Shown in pieces: positions 60,807-64,000 of a stretch of 64,000 nt of DNA. Location: the NCBI GenBank assembly GCA_963693305.1, contig OY855904.1, positions 40,699,417 through 40,763,416 on the forward strand. Reading direction: 5' to 3'. The position numbers and the translations under genes were made by a program. Source of the DNA: Meandrina meandrites (lineage: Eukaryota > Cnidaria > Anthozoa > Scleractinia > Meandrinidae). The notes beneath the pieces are model-generated. The model worked only from the letters and a program-made list of their open reading frames with translations. It made no database searches and was not told the origin of the DNA. Numbering within the stretch: position 1 is the stretch's first letter; every line of letters begins with the position of its first letter.

Positions 60807-61216
60807 TATGGCCTTTGTACCTTTTACAGTTCCCGTCGAAAGCGGTCGTCTAACAAAATGGTGTTTACAAGCGATATGGTTCACATTCTACCAGATTATC
60901 CAATGAAGTCTCCTGATGATCCTATAATAACCTTGTTAGCTTTTTATTTACAACTTCCCAAACGATTCGCGAATGGTGTTGTTAACAAAGACGTCCTAAA
61001 AGCCATCGTGGAGAGTGATGTGTCGAGTATTGAAGGATCTATAGGTGGAACTATCTTAAGTGTTCAGCCTTTACCCTTAACGGATACTTCAGAAACTAAC
61101 GACGAAAGTGACGATGAATCAAAACTAACGAGTGTTATCATTGGAGCTTCCGTGGGTTGTGTCTTATTGTTGATTATTGTTGCTACTCTTGTGTTGGCTT
61201 ACAAGAGAAGAAACAG
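21696..61216 (+). CDS. Gene B span: MAM-CUB-FN3-MAM single-pass receptor-like protein
   Basis: Fourteen exons join with consistent phase into 2366 nt (about 789 residues) and would continue into a tail exon not found here. Predicted order: signal peptide 1-28, MAM 31-182, CUB-like 183-301, FN3 302-400, MAM 401-545, Ser/Thr/Pro linker to 594, membrane-proximal domain 595-740 with the RRKR motif, and TM helix near 761-782. The modules are bounded by phase-1 introns and both MAM domains share internal phases 1-0-1, the pattern of exon shuffling. The product is a type I surface protein, perhaps in adhesion or signalling; this is inference from modules. Neuropilins and receptor phosphatases combine similar modules, but no phosphatase or F5/8 domain is seen. 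Gene A is a tandem paralogue. Confidence 0.8.
21748..23195 (+). other. Gene B intron 1, first part
   Basis: No exon or repeat of note recognised. Confidence 0.4.
23196..23340. repeat. Palindromic foldback repeat in intron 1
   Basis: AATACATGGTTT and GGAGATATGAAATTTATCTTC are mirrored by GAAGATAAATTTCATATCTCC and AAACCATGTATT. The loop region is GAGTGAGCGCAGCGAACGAG. Confidence 0.85.
23377..23545 (+). repeat. Degenerate tandem repeat of TTTCCGAAGA
   Basis: About a dozen imperfect copies of a 10-12-base unit (TTTCCGAAGATT and variants). A related stretch on the other strand is at 35990-36080. Confidence 0.7.
23564..24367. other. Gene B intron 1, middle part
   Basis: Holds a small palindrome at 23613-23650 (CACACATGTGTGGATATC / GATAAAAAT context). 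No gene recognised. Confidence 0.4.
24368..24450. repeat. Hairpin repeat
   Basis: ATTACACG, then AAGATATGAATTTTATGTTT, is mirrored by ACATAAAATTCATATCTTC and CGTGTAAT, with loop TTCTGCCACTCGA. Confidence 0.8.
24451..25839 (+). other. Gene B intron 1, last part
   Basis: AT-rich. ATGAA-type short repeats occur near 25540-25575. No supported exon before the acceptor TCTTTAG at 25838-25839. Confidence 0.4.
25840..25878 (+). CDS. Gene B exon 2: end of signal peptide
   Basis: A 39-nt exon between TCTCTTTAG and GTAAGTAT. It completes the split codon as Val and adds [12 protein letters not shown], extending the hydrophobic core and giving a plausible cleavage site near TKA|DH. Phase 1 on both sides. 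Its fit to exon 1 in both phase and hydrophobicity is the main support. Confidence 0.7.
26371..28962. mobile_element. Repeat X, longest copy (2.6 kb, with a nested MITE)
   Basis: The left end carries AAAAGCGGAGCTCCCAT after TTTAGGCAGGCC; the right end is a hairpin, GGGCTCCGC to GAGAGCTCCGC. Inverted or direct partial copies occur at 53455-54440, 51290-52150 and 62222-63480, sharing blocks such as AAACAATGTCTGT, GAGTAAAACTACTCAGCG and GGAGAAGGCTTGTA. No long reading frame. The 53455-54440 copy lacks the MITE at 26799-27121, showing the MITE arrived later. Probably a non-autonomous transposable element; class unknown. Confidence 0.65.
26799..27121. mobile_element. MITE with internal 33-bp tandem repeats, nested in repeat X
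   Basis: Inverted ends TTTTTTATCCACACCCCCC and GGGGGGTGCGGATAAAAAA. The interior is about seven imperfect copies of a roughly 33-base unit (CAGTTTAGGGTAAAATTACG then ATTCCGACAC). Confidence 0.8.
28963..29491. other. Intron 2 between repeat X and the Mutator-like transposase
   Basis: Contains an inverted repeat, AACTATGATCCTATGGAGC at 29091-29109 and its complement at 29198-29216, about 126 bp overall. No gene. Confidence 0.5.
29492..31163 (-). pseudogene. Mutator-like (PF20700-type) transposase, main exon with one frameshift
   Basis: Begins after acceptor CTTTTAG (AG at 31164-31165) in phase with the first exon. The N-terminal part has a CGNCG zinc-binding pair and the [14 protein letters not shown] block. 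The DDE-like residues lie in [11 protein letters not shown], the CDGDSKSY block and QNANESIN. The frame shifts by one base near 30350 (after [11 protein letters not shown]) and resumes as [12 protein letters not shown] before [10 protein letters not shown], running to a stop at 29492. A cut-and-paste transposase in life; one frameshift makes this copy defective but otherwise well preserved. It lies antisense in gene B intron 2. Confidence 0.7.
31285..31564 (-). pseudogene. Mutator-like transposase, first exon
   Basis: ATG at 31564 gives [20 protein letters not shown], a basic nuclear-targeting type N-terminus, then acidic sequence and [12 protein letters not shown]. Donor after TCAG at 31285 is in phase 1, matching the main exon. 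Boundaries inferred from phase. Confidence 0.6.
31604..31640. repeat. CTTC microsatellite
   Basis: About nine CTTC units immediately upstream of the transposase start. Confidence 0.9.
31641..34604 (+). other. Gene B intron 2, last part
   Basis: No recognised gene. A minus-strand open frame at 32271-32624 and other short frames lack domains or splice support. A small palindrome (CTCAAACACATT / AATGTGTTTGAG) occurs at 33756-33796. Confidence 0.4.
34605..34733 (+). CDS. Gene B exon 3: first MAM domain, part a
   Basis: Acceptor TTTCTAAG, donor GTGAGT, both phase 1. It encodes [12 protein letters not shown], the first two MAM cysteines and the FD..LC.W signature, then [12 protein letters not shown], a GTGP turn and SDHSGHG. 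Confidence 0.85.
34734..37431 (+). other. Gene B intron 3
   Basis: Contains imperfect repeats of TTGTCAGTTAACTACTAATT at 35298-35395, with a related block at 36445-36525, possibly the ends of a repeat element about 1.25 kb long. A TCTTCGG/GGAAATGG tandem stretch lies at 35990-36080. No exon seen. Confidence 0.4.
37432..37673 (+). CDS. Gene B exon 4: first MAM domain, part b
   Basis: Acceptor TTGTAG, donor GTAAGT; enters phase 1 and leaves phase 0. It encodes [11 protein letters not shown], then [12 protein letters not shown] with the third MAM cysteine, NTLNVYNGN and EWLKAEITM. Confidence 0.9.
37809..37893 (+). CDS. Gene B exon 5: first MAM domain, part c
   Basis: [20 protein letters not shown] followed by the final GTCQ cysteine. 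Phase 0 to phase 1. FEG..G....GDIAIDD is the classical MAM C-terminus. Confidence 0.9.
37894..39711 (+). other. Gene B intron 5, first part
   Basis: No exon or clear repeat recognised. Confidence 0.4.
39712..40540 (-). pseudogene. CR1/Jockey-like LINE reverse transcriptase, 3' fragment
   Basis: Minus-strand frames encode [10 protein letters not shown], then LFLVMINDL and the catalytic WKFADDTT, shifting frame near 40270 into [15 protein letters not shown] and [16 protein letters not shown]. The fragment ends at the natural C-terminal stop at 39712. The 5' part of the ORF is missing, as is usual for truncated LINE insertions. A frameshift and the altered LGP motif (here IRP) show decay. Confidence 0.8.
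40672..41150. repeat. Foldback repeat in intron 5
   Basis: ATCATTCTTTGCTTCAATAA and GAAGTGAATATTTCA at 40690-40740 are mirrored by TGAAATATTCACTTC and ATTGAAGCAAAGAATGA at 41090-41135. The open frames between them are incidental. Confidence 0.6.
41394..41550 (+). CDS. Gene B exon 6: CUB-like domain, first half
   Basis: Acceptor TCTTTAG, donor GTACAA; enters phase 1, leaves phase 2. It encodes [17 protein letters not shown] and GPFCNWMIG, resembling the C...G.I.SP.Y....C.W.I pattern of CUB domains, then [10 protein letters not shown]. Confidence 0.75.
41643..41817. repeat. MITE with TCTGGTTTTCACT termini
   Basis: Inverted ends TCTGGTTTTCACT and AGTGAAAACCAGA about 175 bp apart, with internal GTAAGCGGAG repeats. 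Confidence 0.75.
41818..42571 (+). other. Gene B intron 6, no gene seen
   Basis: No coding feature recognised up to the TTAA repeat pair. Confidence 0.4.
42572..43231. repeat. Pair of inverted copies of a TTAA-flanked MITE
   Basis: The left copy (42572-42881) begins GGTGGCTTGAAGG, ends TCAGAGCCACC and is flanked by TTAA at 42568 and 42882. The right copy (to 43231) is a diverged inverted copy, sharing CATATGAGGTCAAAGATACC, CCTTTTGAGGCTAATAACT and GTAGGTAGG. Together they form an imperfect 660-bp palindrome. Confidence 0.75.
43045..43334. repeat. 290-bp direct repeat, copy 1
   Basis: Identical by eye to 43412-43701. The 77-bp hammerhead-bearing unit lies between the two copies. Confidence 0.9.
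43333..43414 (-). mobile_element. Hammerhead-bearing unit, copy 1
   Basis: About 80 bp, identical to 44619-44700 but with unrelated flanks. The minus strand ends in AAACGTCTGGTATTT and starts with repeated AAAC. It is bordered by 290-bp direct repeats. Confidence 0.7.
43339..43373 (-). ncRNA. Hammerhead ribozyme motif, copy 1
   Basis: On the minus strand: ACCA, then core CTGATGA, stem II GGGC-GAA-GCCC, GAAA, the self-complementary ACGT, cleavage triplet GTC, then TGGT. ACCA pairs with TGGT as stem I. All invariant core bases are present. The missing stem III suggests a dimeric form. Confidence 0.65.
43412..43701. repeat. 290-bp direct repeat, copy 2
   Basis: Second copy of the 43045-43334 segment. 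It ends 52 bases before the exon 7 acceptor. Confidence 0.9.
43754..43953 (+). CDS. Gene B exon 7: CUB-like domain, second half
   Basis: Acceptor TTTCCGCAG, donor GTAGGG; enters phase 2, leaves phase 1. It encodes [15 protein letters not shown], then [19 protein letters not shown] and IKIVYGIL, matching the DG....L and SS....I.F strands of a CUB fold. Confidence 0.8.
43980..44340. repeat. MITE with CACCACGTTTAC termini
   Basis: Ends CACCACGTTTACGACAAACG and its inverted counterpart CGTTTGCTGTAAACGTGGTG, 361 bp apart. No clear target duplication. Confidence 0.65.
44619..44700 (-). mobile_element. Hammerhead-bearing unit, copy 2
   Basis: Same 80-bp unit as at 43333-43414, here without flanking long direct repeats and next to a LINE fragment. 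Confidence 0.7.
44625..44659 (-). ncRNA. Hammerhead ribozyme motif, copy 2
   Basis: Identical core, stem I and stem II to copy 1. Confidence 0.65.
44701..44968 (+). pseudogene. LINE (CR1/L2-like) C-terminal remnant
   Basis: The + strand encodes [20 protein letters not shown], then LIDLHWL, and farther on [19 protein letters not shown] before a stop. These are the thumb-region motifs of non-LTR retrotransposons. Frames are broken. Confidence 0.65.
45341..45637 (+). CDS. Gene B exon 8: fibronectin type III domain
   Basis: A single 297-nt exon, acceptor TACTGTAG, donor GTGAGT, phase 1 on both sides. FN3 landmarks: [11 protein letters not shown] (B-strand W), [10 protein letters not shown] (C-strand Y), [19 protein letters not shown] (L.P.TEY and F-strand), and a C-terminal VTTGEQ. 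A self-contained module exon, typical of exon shuffling. Confidence 0.9.
45733..46440 (+). pseudogene. Penelope-like element fragment, RT C-terminus and GIY-YIG domain
   Basis: A different PLE lineage from that at 1-1507. Broken frames encode KTMLDRAFR, then [29 protein letters not shown] (followed by an in-frame TAA near 46040) and [13 protein letters not shown]. They run into an intact GIY-YIG segment [20 protein letters not shown] ending at TAA 46438-46440. 5' truncated. Downstream, GGTCGAAACGTC at 46620-46631 is a degenerate hammerhead remnant. Confidence 0.75.
46441..46879 (+). other. Rest of gene B intron 8
   Basis: PLE 3' tail to about 46700, then intron to the acceptor CTTTAG at 46878-46879. 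Confidence 0.5.
46880..47020 (+). CDS. Gene B exon 9: second MAM domain, part a
   Basis: Phase 1 to phase 1. It encodes [30 protein letters not shown], a DTGPDGDHT segment and SGSG. Same layout as exon 3. Confidence 0.9.
47214..47449 (+). CDS. Gene B exon 10: second MAM domain, part b
   Basis: Acceptor CCACAG, donor GTAAGT; phase 1 to 0, as in exon 4. It encodes [25 protein letters not shown] and [13 protein letters not shown]. Confidence 0.9.
47478..47502 (+). pseudogene. Fossil duplicate of the MAM part-b exon, left piece
   Basis: CATATGTATGGAGACACTA and the following GGGAA repeat bases 47319-47345 of exon 10. The matching continuation lies 8 kb away at 55568. Confidence 0.7.
47609..49123 (+). 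pseudogene. THAP domain plus DDE transposase, decayed
   Basis: ATG 47609 starts a THAP zinc finger ([20 protein letters not shown], later VCSIHFHQG) with a frameshift in an A-run near 47715. Intron 47830-47923 (GTAAAA...TTTACAG). Later frames encode a helix-turn-helix ([17 protein letters not shown]), VIIDCFEVF with the first Asp, [15 protein letters not shown], and [14 protein letters not shown] with the second Asp. The region expected to hold the third acidic residue has an in-frame stop (SVRKK then TAA). At least four frame breaks or stops; not functional. Confidence 0.75.
49146..49216. repeat. Fragment of repeat X terminus
   Basis: CGGAGCATCC, then TATAGAAATTAGTAAACCCA, matches 62259-62300 (GGAGCTCC, CATAGAAATTGGTAAACCCA) and likewise leads straight into a CCGT repeat. 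Confidence 0.65.
49217..49645. repeat. CCGT and CCGTGCGT minisatellite
   Basis: About 14 CCGT units (one interrupted), then about 40 units of the 8-mer GTCCGTGC and a few GTCCGTAC units. It is open in several frames as (SVRPCVRA)n, which is a consequence of the repeat and not a protein. Confidence 0.95.
49646..50262. other. Interior of the THAP element, no gene seen
   Basis: No coding feature or clear repeat recognised. Confidence 0.4.
50263..51288. repeat. 1-kb direct duplication inside the THAP element, copy 1
   Basis: Aligns with 52358-53450 in the same orientation, sharing ACATGGCGGACTTGACCTTG, GATACAAATATTACGCGG and AGACCGGAATTATG. Copies differ at many sites and by small indels, so the duplication is not recent. 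Confidence 0.8.
51290..52150. repeat. Repeat X fragment (direct)
   Basis: Aligns with 27690-28620, with the shared block TTTATGCTTAGTGCATACA. It also holds CCAAATCAAGGACAAAGA, the complement of 62416-62433 in the last copy. Confidence 0.65.
52358..53450. repeat. 1-kb direct duplication inside the THAP element, copy 2
   Basis: Partner of 50263-51288, with an expanded TA run near 52727-52738. Confidence 0.8.
53455..54440. repeat. Repeat X fragment (inverted)
   Basis: Reverse complement of 26371-27690 without the nested MITE. It ends with AGGCCTGCCTAAATCTATA. Confidence 0.75.
54441..55500. other. Distal interior of the THAP element
   Basis: Two minus-strand frames (54726-54950; 55194-55496) end and start plausibly, the latter with [17 protein letters not shown] directly inside the right terminus. 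They could be exons of an antisense element gene, but I recognise no domain. Confidence 0.35.
55568..55654 (+). pseudogene. Fossil duplicate of the MAM part-b exon, right piece
   Basis: TGGAAATGTTATAGTATTCA and GGAAACCATGGTAACTACTG correspond to GGAAATGCAGTAGTATTCA and GGAAACCATAACAACACCTG in exon 10. The donor GTAAGTT is preserved at 55655. Confidence 0.75.
55975..56405. repeat. MITE-like repeat with AATAAGCGCCGCGG blocks
   Basis: CTAATAAGCGCCGCGG and GCGGCGTTTATTCGAGG near the left, TCCTCGAATAAGCGCTGCA and AATAAGCGTCGCGGCGC near the right, form imperfect inverted pairs. Confidence 0.6.
56452..56656 (+). CDS. Gene B exon 11: second MAM domain, part c, and Ser/Thr/Pro linker
   Basis: Acceptor TCTCTAG, phase 0; donor GTATTG, phase 1. 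[20 protein letters not shown] and GSCQG finish the MAM domain. They run into a mucin-like segment ([12 protein letters not shown] and onwards) of about 40 residues, probably O-glycosylated. Confidence 0.9.
56762..58369. mobile_element. 1.6-kb TTAA foldback element with 770-bp arms
   Basis: Flanked by TTAA at 56758-56761 and 58370-58373. Arms 56762-57531 and 57599-58369 are inverted over nearly their whole length, starting GGTGTCTCTACAG and sharing CCATACCAAACATTTTCAT and GATATTGGAATTGGA-type blocks. The loop is only about 68 bases. No reading frame of note. In the gene B pre-mRNA it would form a very long double-stranded stem. Confidence 0.9.
58374..58764 (+). other. Gene B intron 11, last part
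   Basis: Nothing recognised before the acceptor TTCAATCCAG. Confidence 0.4.
58765..58859 (+). CDS. Gene B exon 12: membrane-proximal domain, first part
   Basis: Phase 1 to phase 0. It encodes [20 protein letters not shown], then [12 protein letters not shown]. No family recognised with certainty. It precedes a W...F...V pattern in the next exon. Confidence 0.6.
58860..59709 (+). other. Gene B intron 12
   Basis: GCGGTATTGCGGTATT tandem motifs near 59114-59190. No exon seen. Confidence 0.45.
59710..59810 (+). CDS. Gene B exon 13: membrane-proximal domain, second part
   Basis: Acceptor TTGATTAG, donor GTAAAA; phase 0 to phase 2, which matches the TM exon. In this frame it encodes [20 protein letters not shown], then [13 protein letters not shown] with two cysteines. 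The pattern of a short strand followed by an amphipathic helix recalls SEA-like juxtamembrane domains, but this is inference. Confidence 0.65.
59950..60402. mobile_element. MITE with CGAGAC-rich interior and CATGT duplication
   Basis: Inverted ends GGGTGTAGAATGG and CCATTCTATACCCC, flanked by CATGT at 59945-59949 and 60403-60407. The interior repeats CGAGAC/GAGACTC many times. A TTTAGGCAAGGCTAAAAGC piece just outside resembles the left end of repeat X. Confidence 0.75.
60700..60810. repeat. TTTA/TTTG microsatellite before the gene B TM exon
   Basis: About 20 tetranucleotide units ending 20 bases before the acceptor AG at 60828-60829, at the same relative place as the CTAC tract in gene A. 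Confidence 0.9.
60830..61216 (+). CDS. Gene B exon 14: RRKR motif, juxtamembrane domain and transmembrane helix
   Basis: 387 nt, phase 2 on both sides, same length as the gene A exon at 2031-2417. SRRKRSS, a conserved [10 protein letters not shown] segment, [21 protein letters not shown] and [10 protein letters not shown], then acidic NDESDDES, hydrophobic helix starting VIIGASVG and basic YKRRNR. The two paralogues agree at most positions, so purifying selection is plausible. It should be followed by a tail exon beginning with one base to complete the last codon. Confidence 0.85.
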
Positions 61217-62221
61217 GTAAGAAACACCGGAATCATAAGAGCTGCAACGCATCGGTGGATTCAAAATGACCTTTTGAAACCATAATTATATTACTTATTT
61301 TTTGTTTCGCTATGCGCTAGCTGCTACATATTGTCATTGAAATTAATTTTCAAAACATTTCCAAATTACTTGCATTCTTTCGTGATTTCTAACTCCACTT
61401 GGACGATACCGAGACTCGATGATGCTTTCTCTTCAGTTTTAGCTTTCTCTTTCTCTCTTTGCCTGATATTTACGAGAGCTCTACAATGAAAAGCTGTGGT
61501 CGATTTCTTTTTTTTTAAACATTGCGACATCGATCGGCAGTTGCTTTGCTTTTAATAATAAAACCAGTTATAACACTGATATTATCAATTAATCAAAGGA
61601 TTAATTACTCCCTCCAGTACTCCCTTCAGAAGAATAATTAAGATAAATTTATCAAGTAATTGATTGACTAATTAATTAATTATCAAAGTCTACACCTTAC
61701 TGCTTTAGTAAGTCATCGGTTAAGCGGACGACAGCTCACATAACCACCACAAAAGTGCATTCTGCACTAAAAACGAGTTTCATCCATCGACGAAACTCAT
61801 GCAAGTTAATTTGATGCACGCTTGCTAGAGTGACGTGATCGTCATCATTACAAAGGTCCTCGGTCAATGCTATGAGCGCGAGAAATTTTGATGTTACTGT
61901 AAAAACAGTTTCTGACAAGTGTTTTCTTCGCGCGATCAGTACCATCGCTACCGTTCTGAAATGCAAGGAATGCAACAGACACCAGTTACCATAAACACGT
62001 TGTATTAGCAACGCAGTTGCAAGATTCTCATGACCTAAAATGCTAATCGATCGGAAAACGAGACTCTGCTGGCAGTCCTATGTTATTATCTAGGCCACTG
62101 TTATTTTCGGTTGTTGCTACCCTTCTTTTGAATTTACTTCTTTTCATTGCTGTGTTCCAGGGTAATTAATGATCATAATGCAGCTGCGCGCGAATTGAAC
62201 AAAATGATCTGTACTTGCCTT
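61217..62221 (+). other. Gene B intron after the TM exon, collinear with gene A
   Basis: 61217-61330 and 61800-62215 align with 2418-3040 and 4440-4840 of gene A, without the ATCA MITE. The alignment stops at 62215, about 40 bases before the position equivalent to the gene A tail-exon acceptor. Confidence 0.65.
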
Positions 62222-63480
62222 TATAGCGGAGCTCCCGCGGGCGCCGAAGGCGCCCGCGGGCGGAGCTCCATACCCATAGAAATTGGTAAACCCATCAAGG
62301 CAAGAAAATCTGGTGGTCGCCCGCGTCCGTCCGTCCGTCCGTCCGTCCGTCCGTCCGTACCTACCTACGTACGTACGTTCGCACGGATTAGGCCTGAGGA
62401 CGAGTTTATCTTTGTCCTTGATTTGGAGTCCTTCTTTCGCAAACGTAACACAAAAACATTTTTTGGATTGTTGAGAGTTAACTTAAATGTCATAGAAACT
62501 TGTAAGAACACGGTATTACTTTAGCGTTTTTTTTTTCTCATGTTTTCTCATGATCTGGACCTTTCATTTCAACTTAAACGAAGCGGTTGTATGAAAAGGC
62601 GGCAAATAGTTGGTACGTTGTTCACTTTTTAACCTGAATGAAAGACGCGAAGAAAGGTCAAAGCATGCTGGAAAACATAGTAAGTCGTGAATATTTCTCA
62701 CTCTATTTACTCATCTACATCATGAAAACTCATGCCAAATGATTTAGGACAACCTCTTAACGTGAAGATCCGAAATAATTGCCGACTTGAACATGATAAA
62801 CATCGGACAACACCGAGAGTTGAAGCACTGCGGCTAACCAAGGCTGGAGAATTAATTGAGCTGACATTGAGCTCAAATAGAAGTGAGCTCAGAGCCGGGA
62901 AGTTCACTAAGTGATGGATAAAAGACTGTTAACAGCTACACCGAAAGGAAAGGAGAGATCAATCTTCGCTGATAACTCAAAACATGTAACTTATATGTCG
63001 CTGGTGTTGGAGTAAGACATACAACGAGTGGCGTTTTCGTTTCCGATATTATTGTGCTGGTTTGAAATTTTTGGCCTGCAGAATTTACAAGCCTTCTCCA
63101 AACGTAAAACGTAACAAACATAAATGTATATATGCACTAAGCATAAGTTTGATTTTATTGTGAGAATCTGTTTATACTATACTTCATTTATGAACGAATT
63201 TGAAGTAGTGTCGGTTTTCAGATCTTCACGTAAATATAATGCTGCTTACAAACCTGTTCATGTTTGTACATTTTATACAGACATTGTTTATTAAATATTT
63301 CGTTTAGGTTAATTGGTTTGTGCTTTAGTTAGTGGAGTTAACTGTGATGTTCATGATTGACCATGATTGGATTTTGATAACAATATCACGATTTCGCTTT
63401 ATAAATTACTACACGTACAGAAAAAAATCCTGCGAAACAAACCGAGTAAAACTACTCAGCGATACTGCACACCAATATAT
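62222..63480. mobile_element. Repeat X copy (inverted) interrupting the gene B 3' region
   Basis: Begins TAGCGGAGCTCCCGCGG, a 45-base hairpin with loop GAA, then CATAGAAATTGGTAAACCCA, a CCGT run at 62325-62358, and sequence inverted relative to 27660-28650. It lies exactly where the gene B tail exon would be expected. Confidence 0.7.
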
Positions 63481-63665
63481 ATTTAAAAATATTGAAGGAC
63501 CGTAGCCAGGGTTAAACATATTAAAAATTTAAAGGCGATCTCTGGCTAAAAATATTTAAAAAGTACGAGCTTTCGACTGTTTGAACTACAGTCTTCAACG
63601 GGTAAAAAAGAATGACGAAATATGAATATAAATGTGTAAGAATAAAAAAGAATGGACTATGTAAA
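63481..63665 (-). mobile_element. 3' untranslated tail of a minus-strand Penelope-like element
   Basis: On the minus strand TTGAAGA, an ACTGT/ACAGT stem, then TCGAAAGCTC resembles a degenerate hammerhead (63570-63602). The first core base is changed and no stem I is seen. Confidence 0.5.
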
Positions 63666-64000
63666 TTAATTATGAATGTGTGTAAAAAGAATGTTGTATT
63701 GCCCAGGGAGTGGGCAGGAATTGTTATCAGCATTTGGAGTGACCATGGAATGCCACGATTCTAGTGTTTTTCTTGTTCGGAAGCTGCCTTTGTCGATTAC
63801 GGAGGCGTTATTAAAGTCAATGGAATGGTCATGGGACCATGCATGGTTCGCAATTCTGGAGCCTTTAGCCGCTGTTTTTACATTTCTTAAATGTTCTTTT
63901 CTTCGCGTGTTAAATGCTCTGCCAGTTTCACCAATGTAACACCACGAACAGTCGGCGCAAGGAATTTTGTAAACAACGTTGGTTTGTAAATCCGGAGCAG
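63666..64000 (-). CDS. Penelope-like element, GIY-YIG endonuclease (partial, runs off the window)
   Basis: The minus-strand frame is open from the window edge to TAA at 63666-63668. It encodes VVYKIPCADCSWCYIGETGR, TRRKEHLRNVK, SRIANHAWSHDHSIDF and RKTLESWHSM. The CxxC pair, YIGETGR signature, HAWSHDH histidines and LESW motif identify a PLE endonuclease. It is a third PLE lineage in the window and its nuclease domain is undamaged here; RT lies beyond 64000. Confidence 0.85.
   Translation of the reverse strand, partial: APDLQTNVVYKIPCADCSWCYIGETGRAFNTRRKEHLRNVKTAAKGSRIANHAWSHDHSIDFNNASVIDKGSFRTRKTLESWHSMVTPNADNNSCPLPGQYNILFTHIHN

Overview
This is nuclear DNA of an animal, most likely a cnidarian (stony coral or anemone). 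The support is AT-rich DNA, small coding exons with GT-AG introns, extracellular MAM, CUB and FN3 modules, and a dense mix of Penelope-like, Ngaro-like, LINE, THAP, Mutator-like and foldback repeats. The species assignment is inference; the eukaryotic reading is direct. No bacterial genes, rRNA, convincing tRNA or CRISPR were seen.

Two tandem paralogous genes on the + strand form the host content. Gene A contributes only its 3' end: a transmembrane exon (2031-2417) and a cytoplasmic tail exon (4871-5174, stop included). A decayed second copy of the tail exon lies at 5831-6133. Gene B runs from a signal-peptide exon (21696-21747) through 14 recognisable exons to its transmembrane exon (60830-61216). 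In order it encodes signal peptide, MAM, CUB-like, FN3, MAM, Ser/Thr/Pro linker, a membrane-proximal domain with an RRKR furin-type motif, and a TM helix. Reading phase is continuous across all 14 exons (2366 nt, about 789 residues). The MAM, CUB and FN3 modules are each bounded by phase-1 introns. The transmembrane exons of A and B are both 387 nt, and their flanking introns align. The product would be a type I cell-surface receptor or adhesion protein; the tail of A carries an NPTY motif. The tail exon of B is not found before the window ends, because a repeat interrupts the intron where it would be expected.

Layout: 1-1760 is a Penelope-like element (PLE) carrying a hammerhead-ribozyme motif and split by a TTAA MITE, inside an intron of gene A. 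1.8-6.1 kb is the 3' end of gene A. 6.1-12.4 kb is mostly intergenic, with a possible two-exon Cys-rich gene end at 8088-8502 and a tRNA-like SINE. 12406-19788 is a complete Ngaro-like tyrosine-recombinase retrotransposon on the minus strand, with split direct repeats and a 1.3-kb array of short hairpins. 19.9-21.5 kb holds MITEs. 21.7-61.2 kb is gene B, whose introns hold a 2.6-kb repeat (called X here), a Mutator-like transposase, a LINE fragment, a PLE fragment, two copies of a short hammerhead-bearing unit, an 8.06-kb THAP-transposase element and a 1.6-kb TTAA foldback. 61.2-63.5 kb is the gene B intron invaded by repeat X. 63666-64000 is the start of another PLE on the minus strand.

The most unusual signals are the alternating hairpin array with a constant ACACA loop inside the Ngaro-like element, the roughly 80-bp hammerhead unit present twice in different flanks, and a fossil duplicate MAM exon cut in two by the THAP transposon.
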